In this document: in pieces, positions 16,963 to 26,560 of the stretch
How positions within the stretch are numbered: position 1 is the stretch's first letter
Layout of the letters: every line of letters starts with the position of its first letter
Source of the DNA: Candidatus Protochlamydia phocaeensis
Lineage (GTDB): Bacteria; Chlamydiota; Chlamydiia; Chlamydiales; Parachlamydiaceae
DNA: 64,000 nt
Direction: 5' to 3'
Assembly: GCF_001545115.1 (NCBI RefSeq)
Contig: NZ_FCNU01000032.1
Span: forward strand, 124,001-188,000
Position numbers and translations under genes: made by a program
The notes under the pieces: model-generated
What the model was told of the DNA's origin: nothing
Seen by the model: only the letters and a program-made list of their open reading frames with translations
Databases searched by the model: none

Positions 16963-18357
16963 ATGCCTAGTCCATCTTTTAGCTTTTCACAGATCACGAT
17001 TCTTGCCCAAGAACTTCAAGAAAAATTAACAGACGCTGTCCTTATATCTTGTACTTTTGTTCATCCGAAAAAGTTCTGGCTGAATTTTCATAAAGAGGAC
17101 CACCCTCAAGCTCTTCTGTGGTGTTTTGAACAGCCATTCGTCCGCTTTCACCTCTCGCGTTACCCGTTTCAAAAAGCGCTTCCCTTTTCCTCCTTGCAAA
17201 GCGAATTGGCCGGTCTGACATTAACCAGCGTCGACATATTGAACCAAGACCGCATTCTCAAATTAAGCTTTGCTTCTGCTGATCGGATGCGTGTTCTCAT
17301 TGGCGAATTCTTTTCCAAGCATCCCAATTATTACTTGATCAATGAAGAGGGAAACATTCTCTTTTCCCTTTTTCCTCTCTCTTCGCCTTATTACCGGCTG
17401 CCTCCGCCTGTCCCCATCCCCTCTTCCAGTTCCTCTTCTCCTTTGCCAAATTCTGAGTCCGTCGAGCAAGCTTATCGACAATTGGAAAGGGAATGGGAAT
17501 TTGAAAAAGAAAAAAAAGCTGTGGAAGCCCGATTGCTGCGCATGCAGGCACACTTAAAACGAAAGAAAACGCAATTGGAAAGCCAATGGCAAGCCTGTTC
17601 CACGTGGGAAAAGGTCAAGCATGAAGGCGAGCTGATTAAGGCGCATTTTGCCCAACTCAAGAAAGGTTTATCGCATTTAGAAGTCTGGGATTGGTTAGTG
17701 GACAAACCCTATACGCTTATCCTTAATCCGACTTGGACACCTCAGGAAGAAATGGCCCACCGCTTTAAGCGCGCTAAAAAGCTGCAAGCAGGCCTAAGCC
17801 ATATGGCGGAACAAATCAATAAAACCGAGCAAGCCCTCTTAAAAAATGAGCAAGCGCTTGAAGAGGTGGAACGCATTCAAACCAAAGAAGAGCTGCTCCG
17901 CTTATTCTCTATTCCTGCCCGTGCTCCTGCTGTAAAAAAACAGACGACCCCTCTTCCGCCTTATCGAGAATATGTCTCATCAAGCGGCCTATTGATTTGG
18001 GTGGGAAGAAATGCTAAAGCCAATGATTCCTTGACCTTTCGCTTAGCCCGAGGATCGGATTGGTGGCTTCATGCGCAAGGCTTTCCTGGATCGCATGTCC
18101 TCATTCGCACGCAAAAAGGCCAAGACCCCGATCCGGATGCAATAGCAGATGCCATTCAGCTCGCTCTTTATCATAGTCAAGCAAAAGAGCGGCAAGAAGC
18201 AGAGATTTGCCTCACCCAGAGAAAGTACGTGTCCCGTTTGGGAAAAGGGCAGCCAGGGAAGGTTCAAATTTCCAAGCACAAGACAATCTGGGCCCGGTTC
18301 GATCCTCAGCGGTATCAGGCAATCAAGCAAAGACGGCAATTGAACGCGGACGATTAA
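16963..18357 (+). CDS. NFACT-family protein (FbpA/RqcH-like)
   Basis: The 464-residue protein has an NFACT-N-like region (about 5-140), a highly charged coiled-coil middle (about 165-310) and an NFACT-R (DUF814) domain at about 325-440. Visible motifs are GLLIWVGRNAKANDSLTFRL, DWWLHAQGFPGSHVLI and ICLTQRKYVSRLGKG. Family members (RqcH/Rqc2) bind split 60S/50S-nascent-chain complexes and recruit tRNA for tailing; older names call them fibronectin-binding proteins. The product is shorter than typical RqcH (about 570), so quality-control activity is not certain. An upstream TTG at 16951 is possible, but ATG 16963 is preferred. Confidence 0.82.
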   Translation: MPSPSFSFSQITILAQELQEKLTDAVLISCTFVHPKKFWLNFHKEDHPQALLWCFEQPFVRFHLSRYPFQKALPFSSLQSELAGLTLTSVDILNQDRILKLSFASADRMRVLIGEFFSKHPNYYLINEEGNILFSLFPLSSPYYRLPPPVPIPSSSSSSPLPNSESVEQAYRQLEREWEFEKEKKAVEARLLRMQAHLKRKKTQLESQWQACSTWEKVKHEGELIKAHFAQLKKGLSHLEVWDWLVDKPYTLILNPTWTPQEEMAHRFKRAKKLQAGLSHMAEQINKTEQALLKNEQALEEVERIQTKEELLRLFSIPARAPAVKKQTTPLPPYREYVSSSGLLIWVGRNAKANDSLTFRLARGSDWWLHAQGFPGSHVLIRTQKGQDPDPDAIADAIQLALYHSQAKERQEAEICLTQRKYVSRLGKGQPGKVQISKHKTIWARFDPQRYQAIKQRRQLNADD

Positions 18358-18386
18358 AAAGGATTGGCCAAAAGATTTGGCCAATC
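18355..18386 (-). terminator. Terminator-like hairpin for the response-regulator transcript
   Basis: Perfect 11-bp stem GATTGGCCAAA/TTTGGCCAATC (18362-18386). Read on the minus strand it is followed by CTTTTT, so it would end the convergent response-regulator transcript. It overlaps the stop of the NFACT gene. Confidence 0.6.
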
Positions 18387-18533
18387 ACTAGACAAACCTG
18401 GCTGCGATGCAAGTTCAACCAAAGTTTGGCAATTCTGCATGGGTCAAAGCGGCCCAGGCCCTCGAAAAAAGCGATTTAAAGGCATTTAAGGCCTCTTGCC
18501 AGGCTTAAACATCTTTCGAGACTAAAGAAAGCT

Positions 18534-19223
18534 TTAATCTTCATCCTTAAAGCGATAGCCGACACCACGGACGGTCTCGATCCCATCAAAATTAGGACCT
18601 AATTTTTTGCGCAAGGAAGCAATGTGCACGTCTATATTGCGGTCAATGATAAACGCTTCATCGTTTTGCACATCATCCAATAATTGGTTGCGTGTTAAAA
18701 CCTTTCCACGATTGAGCAACAAACGGCGCAAAATTCCAAATTCTGACAAGGTCAAGGCGATCGATTTATCCCTTTTGCGCAACAAATAACGGTCGACTTC
18801 CATTGTGAAATCACCGAATGTAAGCACTTTTGCTTCCTTTTCAGGTTCTTTGCCACGTCTCATGACCGCTTTAATGCGAGAAAAGAGAACTTTTAATGAA
18901 AATGGCTTGGCCACATAGTCGTCAGCGCCTAATTCCAAGCCTAATACGACATCCAATTCTTCACTCTTAGCCGAAATAATAATGATAGGAATATGTTCAA
19001 AATCGGGATTGCTTTTAATTTTCCGACAAACATCCAATCCATTTAAACCCGGCAACATAATATCCAAAACAATGATATCCGGCCTTTCTCTTTCGACAGC
19101 CAAATAACCATTTAAACCGTCCATTTCTACATGGACCTTATAGCCAGCAAGCTCAGCCTGCAGCTTAATAAGCGAAGCAATATCTTCTTCGTCTTCTATC
19201 AATAAAATTTTTGTTTTTTGCAT
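18534..19223 (-). CDS. OmpR/PhoB-type response regulator
   Basis: The 229-residue DNA-binding response regulator has a receiver domain with acidic pair Glu10/Asp11 (LLIEDEED), phospho-acceptor Asp54 (IVLDIMLPG), Ser84 and Lys106 (VAKPFS). A winged-helix output domain follows, with LTLSEFGILRRLLLNRG and NIDVHIASLRKKL and a C-terminal VRGVGYRF. All phosphorylation residues are present, unlike the atypical chlamydial ChxR regulator, although it belongs to the same OmpR family. No sensor kinase is adjacent, so its partner is elsewhere or it is an orphan. It is followed by a hairpin terminator and preceded by a long AT-rich region. Confidence 0.92.
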   Translation of the reverse strand: MQKTKILLIEDEEDIASLIKLQAELAGYKVHVEMDGLNGYLAVERERPDIIVLDIMLPGLNGLDVCRKIKSNPDFEHIPIIIISAKSEELDVVLGLELGADDYVAKPFSLKVLFSRIKAVMRRGKEPEKEAKVLTFGDFTMEVDRYLLRKRDKSIALTLSEFGILRRLLLNRGKVLTRNQLLDDVQNDEAFIIDRNIDVHIASLRKKLGPNFDGIETVRGVGYRFKDED

Positions 19224-19621
19224 CGTTAACTCCAGGTCACTTTAAAAAAAATATATTTTGATAAAAATCATATTTAAATTTTAATTTCTATCAAGAAACT
19301 TTAGCAAATAAACTTATCTTAATCTCTGTCTTCTCTTTTAGAATACACTTATTTTGTTGCTCATTTTCACAAAAAATGCATTTTCTTCATAATCTTTATA
19401 TCTATTATACATTCAAATAGTATATTTAATAAAAAAAATATTTATCTTCAATTAAAAGATTGTTAAATTTTAATTAATCAAACCTTTTCAAATTTTTTAT
19501 TACTTTTATGTAAAACCAGTTGTACTATAAAGATTTTTTTCCGACTTCAAAAATAAGAAGGTAGAAAAAGCCTCTTCATTTTTTTATTTTTATCTTTATT
19601 TTTTTCTTTTTTCTCACTAGA
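19224..19621. other. Divergent AT-rich promoter region
   Basis: About 400 bases of very AT-rich DNA between the divergently transcribed response-regulator and DMT-transporter genes. I see no gene, repeat copy or clear hairpin. It probably holds both promoters. Confidence 0.5.
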
Positions 19622-20596
19622 ATGGTTATAAATTTTTCTAACCTTTTACCAGCTAAAGGCCCTATGCTATACGTGATCCTTTTATATGCTTTATTTGCAA
19701 GTGTATTTACAATAGCCAAAACCGGATTAGAGTATTCGCAACCCTTTTTTCTAGTCGGTACGCGCATGCTATTAGCTGGTTGTATTTTGTTGGGTTATCA
19801 AAAATTTGTGAAGAAAGAAGTTTTTTCTTTTAATCGGCAAACGTGGTGGAAAATCCTGCAGTTGGCAGCTTTTAACATTTATTTAACAAATGTATTTGAA
19901 TTTTGGGGCTTAAAATATTTAACCTCTTTTAAAACTTGTTTTATTTATAGTCTTTCCCCTTTTCTCTCGGCTCTATTTTGCTATATGCTTTTTTCTGAAA
20001 AACTTTCGCCTAAAAAATGGATGGGTTTGCTAATTGGATTTATGGGATTTCTTCCCATTTTAATGAGCCATACGAGCAGTGAAGAGCAGACAGGGCACCT
20101 TCTCTTTTTCTCATGGGCTGAATTATCCGTGATGATGGCGGCCATTTGCAGCGTATACGGTTGGATTGTTCTCATGCAGTTGGTGAATCAGCATAAGCTT
20201 TCTCCGGTTACGGCTAATGGAACAAGCATGTTTGTAGGAGGGGCCTTTGCCCTTGTGCATTCGCTAATCGTTGAAGACTGGAATCCCATTCCGGTCACCA
20301 ATGTGACCATTTTCTTGGAATGCACGCTTTTGCTCATCCTCATTTCCAATTTAATCTGCTATAATTTATACGGAACGCTTTTGAAGCGTTATTCGGCAAC
20401 ATTCATTTCTTTTGCCGGTTTTACTACTCCTCTCTTTACGGCTTTGTTTGGATGGATCTTCTTAGGAGAAGTCGTGACTTGGCCTTTTTATGTATCTTTT
20501 GTGATTGTGTTAGCTGGTCTTTTTGTATTTGATCAAGATGAATTGAAGCAAAGCTATCAAGACAAGTTACTCGCATCCAAGCCAAGCGAAGCGTAA
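19622..20596 (+). CDS. DMT-superfamily transporter, possible S-adenosylmethionine transporter
   Basis: The 324-residue protein has about ten hydrophobic segments in two EamA-like halves. Stretches such as ALFASVFTIAKTGLEYSQPF, FEFWGLKYLTSFK, EDWNPIPVTN and SNLICYNLYGTLLKRYSATF strongly resemble, from memory, the chlamydial SAM/SAH antiporter that supplies SAM to species without metK. This organism also has metK at 5925, so import would be redundant or SAH export may be the main role. A second start at 19664, preceded by AAAGG, aligns better with the known transporter's N-terminus. The family call is sure; the substrate is inference. Confidence 0.8.
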   Translation: MVINFSNLLPAKGPMLYVILLYALFASVFTIAKTGLEYSQPFFLVGTRMLLAGCILLGYQKFVKKEVFSFNRQTWWKILQLAAFNIYLTNVFEFWGLKYLTSFKTCFIYSLSPFLSALFCYMLFSEKLSPKKWMGLLIGFMGFLPILMSHTSSEEQTGHLLFFSWAELSVMMAAICSVYGWIVLMQLVNQHKLSPVTANGTSMFVGGAFALVHSLIVEDWNPIPVTNVTIFLECTLLLILISNLICYNLYGTLLKRYSATFISFAGFTTPLFTALFGWIFLGEVVTWPFYVSFVIVLAGLFVFDQDELKQSYQDKLLASKPSEA

Positions 20597-20795
20597 TTAA
20601 AACCTTTTCTAGAAAAGATCTCTGTTTGGCAATAGCCTGGACTATTGCCACTTCATTTCCAACTAGAGAGGGTATAAAAATTTCAAGATTATCAATTTAT
20701 TAACGCTCTGAAAGAATCCTTCAAAAAAGGTTTGTCTAAAATTTTGCTATCTGTTTATAAAACCTTTTTTGATCACTTTAATAAATTAGAGGGTT

Positions 20796-21848
20796 ATGAC
20801 GACTCCTGTAGCGGAAAAAGAAGTTCTAATTGAATTTGATAAAGAATTTTATAAGGATCGAATTCAGTCTTTAATTAATCCGGCTATCCATAGATTTCAA
20901 AGAATTTTAAAGTCCTATACTTTATTTAATCTATTTTTTATTTGTCTGCTGATAGCAGAAGTGATCTATTTTTTTGTTCATCTGACAGTTCTCCTGCAAA
21001 CATTTGTTTTAGCCATTCATTTGGCTTTGATTTTTGCCACGCTATTTTCCTATTTTACTTTGCGCATGTATTTTCAAACGCGGAAGACGGAGCAATTGAT
21101 CGAGCTAAAAAATGACTTTGTGAAGGCTTGTCAAGGAGATTTAAATGACTCCACGGACATCCCCGAGCAACACTTAACTGTTGCTTACGCTTGCTGTAAA
21201 TTAGCAGCGGATCTGCATGGCAAAGAATACACAATTTACACATGTCCTTTTTGGCTGGATTTTCTTTCTTCTTCTCTTGAAAAGCTTTGCTGTTGGCTGC
21301 ATTGGCCAGATGTGCATACCATGAAAGAATTGCTCCTCCAAGCTTGCATTGAACAGCATATTAAGCTTGTTCGCCTGGAACCCACGGATTTGGAAGCCCA
21401 TGCAGGCCTTGCCAATGCCTACGTCATGCTATCCGGCCTTTATGTTGATCCCAGGACGATTGAAGGGTTGGATGATGAACGTTGGATACCTCCGAACAAA
21501 TATAATCGCGTTTTCCAACAAAAATTTCGTACAACGGCAGAAAGGGCGATTGAAGAATTTAAAATTTTAAGCGATTATGCCCCCCACGATCCCTGGGTTC
21601 ATGCCCAGCTCGCTTATAGCTACCGAGACCTGCAAATGCCTATAGAGGAAATCAAGGAATATGAAATTATTCTTCAACTTTGCCCAGAAGACAAAGAAAC
21701 CTTGTTTAAGCTAGGAAAACTTTATTTTGAACAGGGGCTAAATGCTAAAGGCCTGCAAATTTATGAAACATTAAGAAGATCGAATTATAAGAAAGCAGAA
21801 AGCCTAATTCATTTTTATGGAGCCTATTCGCATCCTATCGGATCTTAG
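20796..21848 (+). CDS. Membrane-anchored TPR-like protein, function unknown
   Basis: The 350-residue protein has two adjacent hydrophobic helices (about 46-67 and 70-92), so the long C-terminal part probably lies in the cytoplasm. From about residue 190 it shows TPR-like helix pairs (DLEAHAGLANAYVML, DPWVHAQLAYSYRDL, DKETLFKLGKLYFEQG), which normally mediate protein contacts. A short-spaced AGAGGG precedes the ATG. I do not recognise the family; it looks like a chlamydiales-conserved protein but I cannot show that. Confidence 0.75.
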   Translation: MTTPVAEKEVLIEFDKEFYKDRIQSLINPAIHRFQRILKSYTLFNLFFICLLIAEVIYFFVHLTVLLQTFVLAIHLALIFATLFSYFTLRMYFQTRKTEQLIELKNDFVKACQGDLNDSTDIPEQHLTVAYACCKLAADLHGKEYTIYTCPFWLDFLSSSLEKLCCWLHWPDVHTMKELLLQACIEQHIKLVRLEPTDLEAHAGLANAYVMLSGLYVDPRTIEGLDDERWIPPNKYNRVFQQKFRTTAERAIEEFKILSDYAPHDPWVHAQLAYSYRDLQMPIEEIKEYEIILQLCPEDKETLFKLGKLYFEQGLNAKGLQIYETLRRSNYKKAESLIHFYGAYSHPIGS

Positions 21849-21867
21849 AGACTGTCGGCGATCTTAA

Positions 21868-22034
21868 AGGGCGTATGAAAACCGCTAATGACCTAGAGTC
21901 GAGTTTTTCCCCTAGAAAGAAGTCCGATAGAGGGAGGGCCCCTATTAAATTCAATATGCCCCGCCCTTAATCGCCCGCTAGGGAGAAAATAATTTCAAAT
22001 ATCGATTATTATGGGTTTTAATATACCCTCTAAA
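21868..22034. repeat. MITE-like repeat, family 1 (complete copy, inverted)
   Basis: Both arms are present. GAAAACCGCTAATGACCTAG with AGTCGAGTTTTTCCCCTAG lies on the left; CTAGGGAGAAAATAATTTC with ATGGGTTTTAATATACCCTC lies on the right. Together they form about 50-bp imperfect terminal inverted repeats around a variable centre. It lies in the 400-base spacer before the zinc-ribbon gene, and no other feature is seen there. Confidence 0.78.
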
Positions 22035-22250
22035 AGGCTATTATGACTTTCAAACCTCTCTTTTAGAAGTTTGAGAAATCCTTTTAAGGCCTCTTGAAAC
22101 ACACTGATAGCTTGAATCCGAGGTCTTTTATTAAGGAAAACACTCTTAGGGCAAACCAATATAAGTGTTTTTAAGTCCTTTGACCAAATGCTTCAATACT
22201 TGGGTTAGGCTGACAAGACTATTCTATTATCAAAGAAGGAAACCTAAATT

Positions 22251-23573
22251 ATGTTTTGTTCCCAATGCGGCGCGAAGGTGGAGAAAGATTATAAATACTG
22301 CCCTTCATGCGGAGCTCATCTGGCTGTTAATAGTCCTTCCCTTTCTCCGGCTTCCCCATCCTCTCCCCCTCAATCCGAAGAACAGGCTGTCCCAACGCAA
22401 ACGGTTAAGAAAAAACCCATGCCGCTTTGGTTCAAAATTCTTATTGCCATCTCTGTTATTGCCCTTATAGCCGTTGCAGCAGGTATTTTATTTACAGAAA
22501 GGCTTGTCGATGTCATCGATAATCAATTATCGGCATTGCGGCAAAATGATGTTTCCAAGGCATATTATGCTTATACTTCTAAAGATTTCCAAGCGGCAAC
22601 CTCTCTAGAGCAATTCCGCCATTTTATTCAGGCTTATCCGGCCTTTTTACAAAATCAGTCCGCTCACTTTACACAGCGCTCGATTGAAAATAATATAGGA
22701 ACGCTGAAAGGCAACTTAACCTCTGTCGACCATGTCAATACGCCTATCGAATACAAGCTTATTAAAGAGGATGACAAATGGAAAATTCTCAGCATACGTT
22801 TGCTGAAGCCGGGCGTTATGCAGCATGTCCAAACCGATACGGATATGCAAGAGATCATCGATGTAGCCAAAGCCCAATTACAAGCTATCCAGGACCACCA
22901 ATTAGAGGGCGCTTACCAGCAATACTCCTCAAAAGAATTTAAAGAGGCCACCTCTCTCGAAGCTTTTCAGGATTTCATCAAGCGCTATCCCATTTTAAAT
23001 CACTATCAAACCGCCTCTTTCCATAAGCCCAATATTAGAAATGGAGTGGGAACGCTTTCTGCGATTTTGCAGTCGGATCAACTGGCCGCTTACGTGAAAT
23101 ATTATTTAATTTATGAAGATCAAAGCTGGAAGATATGGAGCATGCGTATCCTCTCTCCTTCGGAAGAACTAGAGGAAGAGCAAGGCCAGGCCAATAAATC
23201 GGCCGCAACAAAAAAGGACAGCAAAGAAAAAGCCAATAAAGAAATGAGCTTTGGAAACATCAGCTTGGGAGATGAAGTGGATGACCAGGGAATCATTGAG
23301 ACCCCTCAAGACGCGTTCGATTCGGATTTAAGCGATTTATATATCAACCTTGAAATTAAAAACGGATTAAAAGGCAGCACCATTTATCTTAGCCTTCAGC
23401 ATTTAGAGAGCGGATCTTCTATTCCAGCAAAAGCGACCATTGAAGACAATGGAGATACTATGTTAATGTCTGTGTTCTCTCCTCCAAAGAGCGGCTGGCC
23501 TAAAGGACATTATAAGTTAATTGCCACTACTTCTTCGGGGCTGAATAAAGTCATTGACTTTGAGATCGAATAA
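22251..23573 (+). CDS. Zinc-ribbon membrane protein with two NTF2-like repeats
   Basis: The 440-residue protein begins with a zinc ribbon (Cys3, Cys6, Cys17, Cys20). A proline/serine linker and one transmembrane helix (about 64-83) follow. Two homologous domains come next (about 88-190 and 205-305), each with an AYxxYxSKxFxxATSLExFxxFI pattern resembling DUF4864/NTF2-like folds. A lysine/glutamate-rich linker and a C-terminal beta-rich domain (about 345-440) end the protein. It is predicted to sit in the inner membrane with the ribbon inside and the repeats outside. Its role is unknown; the layout recalls zinc_ribbon_2 envelope proteins of other bacteria. Confidence 0.78.
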   Translation: MFCSQCGAKVEKDYKYCPSCGAHLAVNSPSLSPASPSSPPQSEEQAVPTQTVKKKPMPLWFKILIAISVIALIAVAAGILFTERLVDVIDNQLSALRQNDVSKAYYAYTSKDFQAATSLEQFRHFIQAYPAFLQNQSAHFTQRSIENNIGTLKGNLTSVDHVNTPIEYKLIKEDDKWKILSIRLLKPGVMQHVQTDTDMQEIIDVAKAQLQAIQDHQLEGAYQQYSSKEFKEATSLEAFQDFIKRYPILNHYQTASFHKPNIRNGVGTLSAILQSDQLAAYVKYYLIYEDQSWKIWSMRILSPSEELEEEQGQANKSAATKKDSKEKANKEMSFGNISLGDEVDDQGIIETPQDAFDSDLSDLYINLEIKNGLKGSTIYLSLQHLESGSSIPAKATIEDNGDTMLMSVFSPPKSGWPKGHYKLIATTSSGLNKVIDFEIE

Positions 23574-23612
23574 ACTGGAAGGACTCCAACAGGCATTTAA
23601 GAATACCGTACA

Positions 23613-24212
23613 ATGCATATTATTGCTGGCTTGTATCGAAACCAACGACTAAGTGTTCCCAAAGGGGCGGAAACGCGCCCTACAGCCAGTCGGCTACGAG
23701 AGTCTCTTTTTAATATTTGCCAAGGATTTATTGAAGGGGCAAGGTTTTTGGATTTATTTGCCGGATCGGGAGCGATCGGCTTAGAAGCCCTTAGCCGAGG
23801 CGCCGCTGCCGTTACCTTTATTGATTCAAGCAAAGAAGCGATTCGCTGCCTCAAGCAAAATGTTGCGCATCTTCACGTGGATTCCCAATGCCAAATCATG
23901 CAAGGCCAAGTCTTTTCTTTGCTCGAATGGCTTGAAAGACACGGCAAGCAATTTGACATTATTTTCGCCGATCCTCCCTATAAAACAGCCGATCCTCTGG
24001 AAAGAGAATCCCAGATTTGGTATAGCGAGAAAATCATTCGATGGATTGATGAAAGCCCCTTATTGGCTCCGCATGGCGTCCTATTTGTGGAAGAAGATGC
24101 CCGTTATCAACCAAACTTGCTGGATTTAAAAAAGCTTCAACTGAAAGACAACAGGCGCATGGGCCATACCGCTTTGCAGCGCTATGAATGGGTTTCCTCC
24201 TCATCGGAATAA
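23613..24212 (+). CDS. rsmD: 16S rRNA (guanine-966-N2)-methyltransferase RsmD
   Basis: Methylates G966 of 16S rRNA using SAM. The 199-residue length is typical. Visible signatures are GLYRNQRLSVPKG, TRPTASRLRESLFNI, the SAM-binding loop LDLFAGSGAIGLEALSRGA and the catalytic FADPPYK motif (the N6/N2 amino-methyltransferase type). It begins 39 bases after the zinc-ribbon gene and could be co-transcribed with it. Confidence 0.94.
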   Translation: MHIIAGLYRNQRLSVPKGAETRPTASRLRESLFNICQGFIEGARFLDLFAGSGAIGLEALSRGAAAVTFIDSSKEAIRCLKQNVAHLHVDSQCQIMQGQVFSLLEWLERHGKQFDIIFADPPYKTADPLERESQIWYSEKIIRWIDESPLLAPHGVLFVEEDARYQPNLLDLKKLQLKDNRRMGHTALQRYEWVSSSSE

Positions 24213-24213
24213 G

Positions 24214-24346
24214 CGGGTGTATTACACCCCGTCATAATCGATGGTTGAGATTATTTCTCTCGAGGAGGCAATAGAAGCCAGCGGACAATAGGGAGTTAAT
24301 ATCGGCCCTAGCCCTTCTCGCTTCTTAAGGAAAAAGAACTCGAATT
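24214..24346. repeat. MITE-like repeat, family 1 (diverged copy)
   Basis: The left arm GGGTGTATTACACCCCGTCA with ATCGATGGTTGAGATTATTT, and the right arm TTAAGGAAAAAGAACTCGAA, match family 1. The centre has a hairpin-like GGACAATAGGGAGTTAATAT segment. It starts immediately after rsmD. Confidence 0.65.
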
Positions 24347-24473
24347 GAAAATCCTTCACTCACTTGTCTATAAAGGATAGCTTTTATCTCTTTATGCCCC
24401 TCCCTAAAATTTTCTAATTTTTATTGATTTATTTTCATTCTACGCATACAAGAAAGGGCACTCTATTTTTGAC

Positions 24474-24479
24474 AAGGAG
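24474..24479 (+). promoter_or_regulatory. Ribosome binding site that sets the start of the 24486 gene
   Basis: AAGGAG lies six bases before ATG 24486. It directly abuts the alternative TTG at 24480, which is therefore rejected. Confidence 0.7.
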
Positions 24480-24485
24480 TTGAAA

Positions 24486-25520
24486 ATGTTTAAATCCCTC
24501 GTTACCCTTGCTGCATGTATCTCAACAGCCTTAACATCTTTAAGCTTTGCAGATTGCTGCCAAAGCCTGGAATTGGGAATAGGCTGGAGGCGTGATAACC
24601 TGAACTGGAAATTGCGCCATTTAGATAGTTATTATGTTTCTGCCGATGTTGATTCGCATATTCATTTCAAAGACGTTGACATGTATACAGCGCACGGTCA
24701 AGCCAAATGGGTAGGCTCAGAATACTATATCCGCCTATCGGGGGATTATGGAACTAGCCAGAAGGGAAGAGCTTATGAGCATTTTCATATGAATAGCTCC
24801 CTTTTTTATGATTATGAACCAATTTTTGTCTCCACAAGTGATCGCATTAAACGCCGCAGCGAAGCCTATGACTTCGATCTTGCCGTTGGCTATCCGCTAG
24901 AATTTTGCAACTGCCGCTTAAGCGTCGTTCCGTTAATTGGCTTCTCTTATCACCGGCAACGCCTGCGCGTTAAAGCGGATCATTCTTCTTCTCATTCTTC
25001 TTCCTCCTCCTCTTCCAATTACCATCTTCCCAGCTCTTTTCCATACGATTATAGCGGCTCGACCTTCCTTGTCGATTCATCCAACCCTTTCGGTTATCCA
25101 AGCTCCTATTCCGATCCTTTTTCCAGCCCTTCGGATCCTTGGATTCCTAGCGCAATTGGCTTGAGCACAGTCAAGCGGACAAGCTCTTACCGCTTTACTT
25201 GGTACGGATTTTATGCCGGATTTGATATGGCCTATGCATTGGATCCATGCTGGACACTTTTCACAGAGTTTGAAGGTCATTTTTTAGACCGCTGCCACCG
25301 CAAGCGCAAATCATGGACGGGCGTTTACTTTGTAGACACATACCATCGAGAAAGCTGGGCTTATGGCTTTGACGCAAAACTTGGAACGGCATTTTCCATG
25401 TCAAATTGCTGGTACGGATTGATTACAGTCAATTATAAATGGTGGAAAGGCCATGCTAAACGCGATGAATTGCACTGGAAGAATGTTGGCGTCGATGTAG
25501 GTTTAGCTTATGAATTTTAA
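24486..25520 (+). CDS. Putative outer membrane beta-barrel protein
   Basis: The 344-residue protein has a signal peptide (cleavage near SLSFA/D, residues 22-24) and alternating hydrophobic/aromatic strands typical of outer-membrane barrels. It ends in AYEF with a C-terminal phenylalanine, the BAM recognition signature. A serine/histidine-rich insertion (HSSSHSSSSSSSNY and a Ser/Pro/Tyr-rich stretch to about 215) is probably an exposed loop. Several cysteines (DCCQ, CNC, NCWYG) suggest disulfide linkage, common in chlamydial envelopes. It could be one of the porin-like proteins that replace MOMP in Parachlamydiaceae, but I cannot assign it to a named family. Confidence 0.75.
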   Translation: MFKSLVTLAACISTALTSLSFADCCQSLELGIGWRRDNLNWKLRHLDSYYVSADVDSHIHFKDVDMYTAHGQAKWVGSEYYIRLSGDYGTSQKGRAYEHFHMNSSLFYDYEPIFVSTSDRIKRRSEAYDFDLAVGYPLEFCNCRLSVVPLIGFSYHRQRLRVKADHSSSHSSSSSSSNYHLPSSFPYDYSGSTFLVDSSNPFGYPSSYSDPFSSPSDPWIPSAIGLSTVKRTSSYRFTWYGFYAGFDMAYALDPCWTLFTEFEGHFLDRCHRKRKSWTGVYFVDTYHRESWAYGFDAKLGTAFSMSNCWYGLITVNYKWWKGHAKRDELHWKNVGVDVGLAYEF

Positions 25521-25543
25521 GCATAATTTGATAAGGAAAATTT

Positions 25544-26560
25544 ATGCTCCATAGAAAATTGCCACAGATGATTGTATGCTTATGCCTAGTTTTGCATTCC
25601 TTTCTAAATGGCCAGCCCTTCACTTTTGAAAATATAGATGAACAAGACTTTGACGTTCCTATCGAAAAGCCTTATGACCTGGTCATTTGCGCCCTGTTTC
25701 AAAATGAAGAGCTTTTTATGAAGGAATGGATTGAATATCACAAGCTGCTAGGCGTCCAGCATTTTTATTTATACAATAATTTAAGCACGGACCATTCCCT
25801 GGAAATTTTGAAACCTTATATAGAAGCCGGAGAGGTCGATGTCTTTCACTGGCCCATTAAAACGTCCAATCATTCTGAAATGAATGCCCTGCAAATAGCC
25901 ACTTACATGGATGCGTTGCAGATCGCCAAAAAAACGGCGCGCTGGGCAGCCTTTATTGATATAGATGAGTTTTTAGTTCCCATGAAGACAAACAGCCTCA
26001 TCCGTTTTTTGCAAGATTATGAGTCCTATCCCGGAGTCATTATCAATTGGCAAATGTATGGAACAAGCGGCTATGACGATATTCCAAACGGCAAGCTGCT
26101 GATAGAAACGCTTCTTTTTAAAGCCCAGACTAACTCTGTGGAGCATCAATACTTTAAATCGATTGTTCAGCCCGCTTTTGTTTCGCATGTAACAGAGCCG
26201 CATTCCTTTCATTTTTTCCCCGGCTTTTTTGCGGTCAATCCAGAAAGAACTCCTCATACGGCTTCCGGAGTAGGCATCCATCCTTCTATTTGCATTGACC
26301 GCATCCGCATCAATCATTATTGCCTTGGAACCAAGAATTGGTTCATTTTTAACAAGCTTCCACGCCGAGAGAAATGGGGGATGCCTAAATTAACGCCTAT
26401 CCAATTAGAAAATTTATTTAACCAATTCAATCAGGTAAAAGACGAAAGCATTTTGCGCTTTGTGCCCGCGCTGCGCAAAAAAATATTCCCTTTCCAAACA
26501 CAAACCGTCGAAAGCTTTTTAGAAAATAAAATGAATGAAGAGAGGATAGGCGCTGCTTGA
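25544..26560 (+). CDS. GT92-like glycosyltransferase with N-terminal signal or anchor
   Basis: The 338-residue protein starts with a hydrophobic signal-like segment (about 8-24). The GT92/DUF23 pattern follows: LVICALFQNEELFMKEWIEY, HKLLGVQHFYLYNN, and a DxD-type metal site at Asp139/Asp141 (AFIDIDEFLVP). Family members transfer sugars from nucleotide donors. An N-terminal export signal is unusual for a bacterial GT-A enzyme, so it may be a type II anchored enzyme or exported. It follows the OMP gene by 23 bases and is likely co-transcribed. Substrate is unknown. Confidence 0.75.
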   Translation: MLHRKLPQMIVCLCLVLHSFLNGQPFTFENIDEQDFDVPIEKPYDLVICALFQNEELFMKEWIEYHKLLGVQHFYLYNNLSTDHSLEILKPYIEAGEVDVFHWPIKTSNHSEMNALQIATYMDALQIAKKTARWAAFIDIDEFLVPMKTNSLIRFLQDYESYPGVIINWQMYGTSGYDDIPNGKLLIETLLFKAQTNSVEHQYFKSIVQPAFVSHVTEPHSFHFFPGFFAVNPERTPHTASGVGIHPSICIDRIRINHYCLGTKNWFIFNKLPRREKWGMPKLTPIQLENLFNQFNQVKDESILRFVPALRKKIFPFQTQTVESFLENKMNEERIGAA

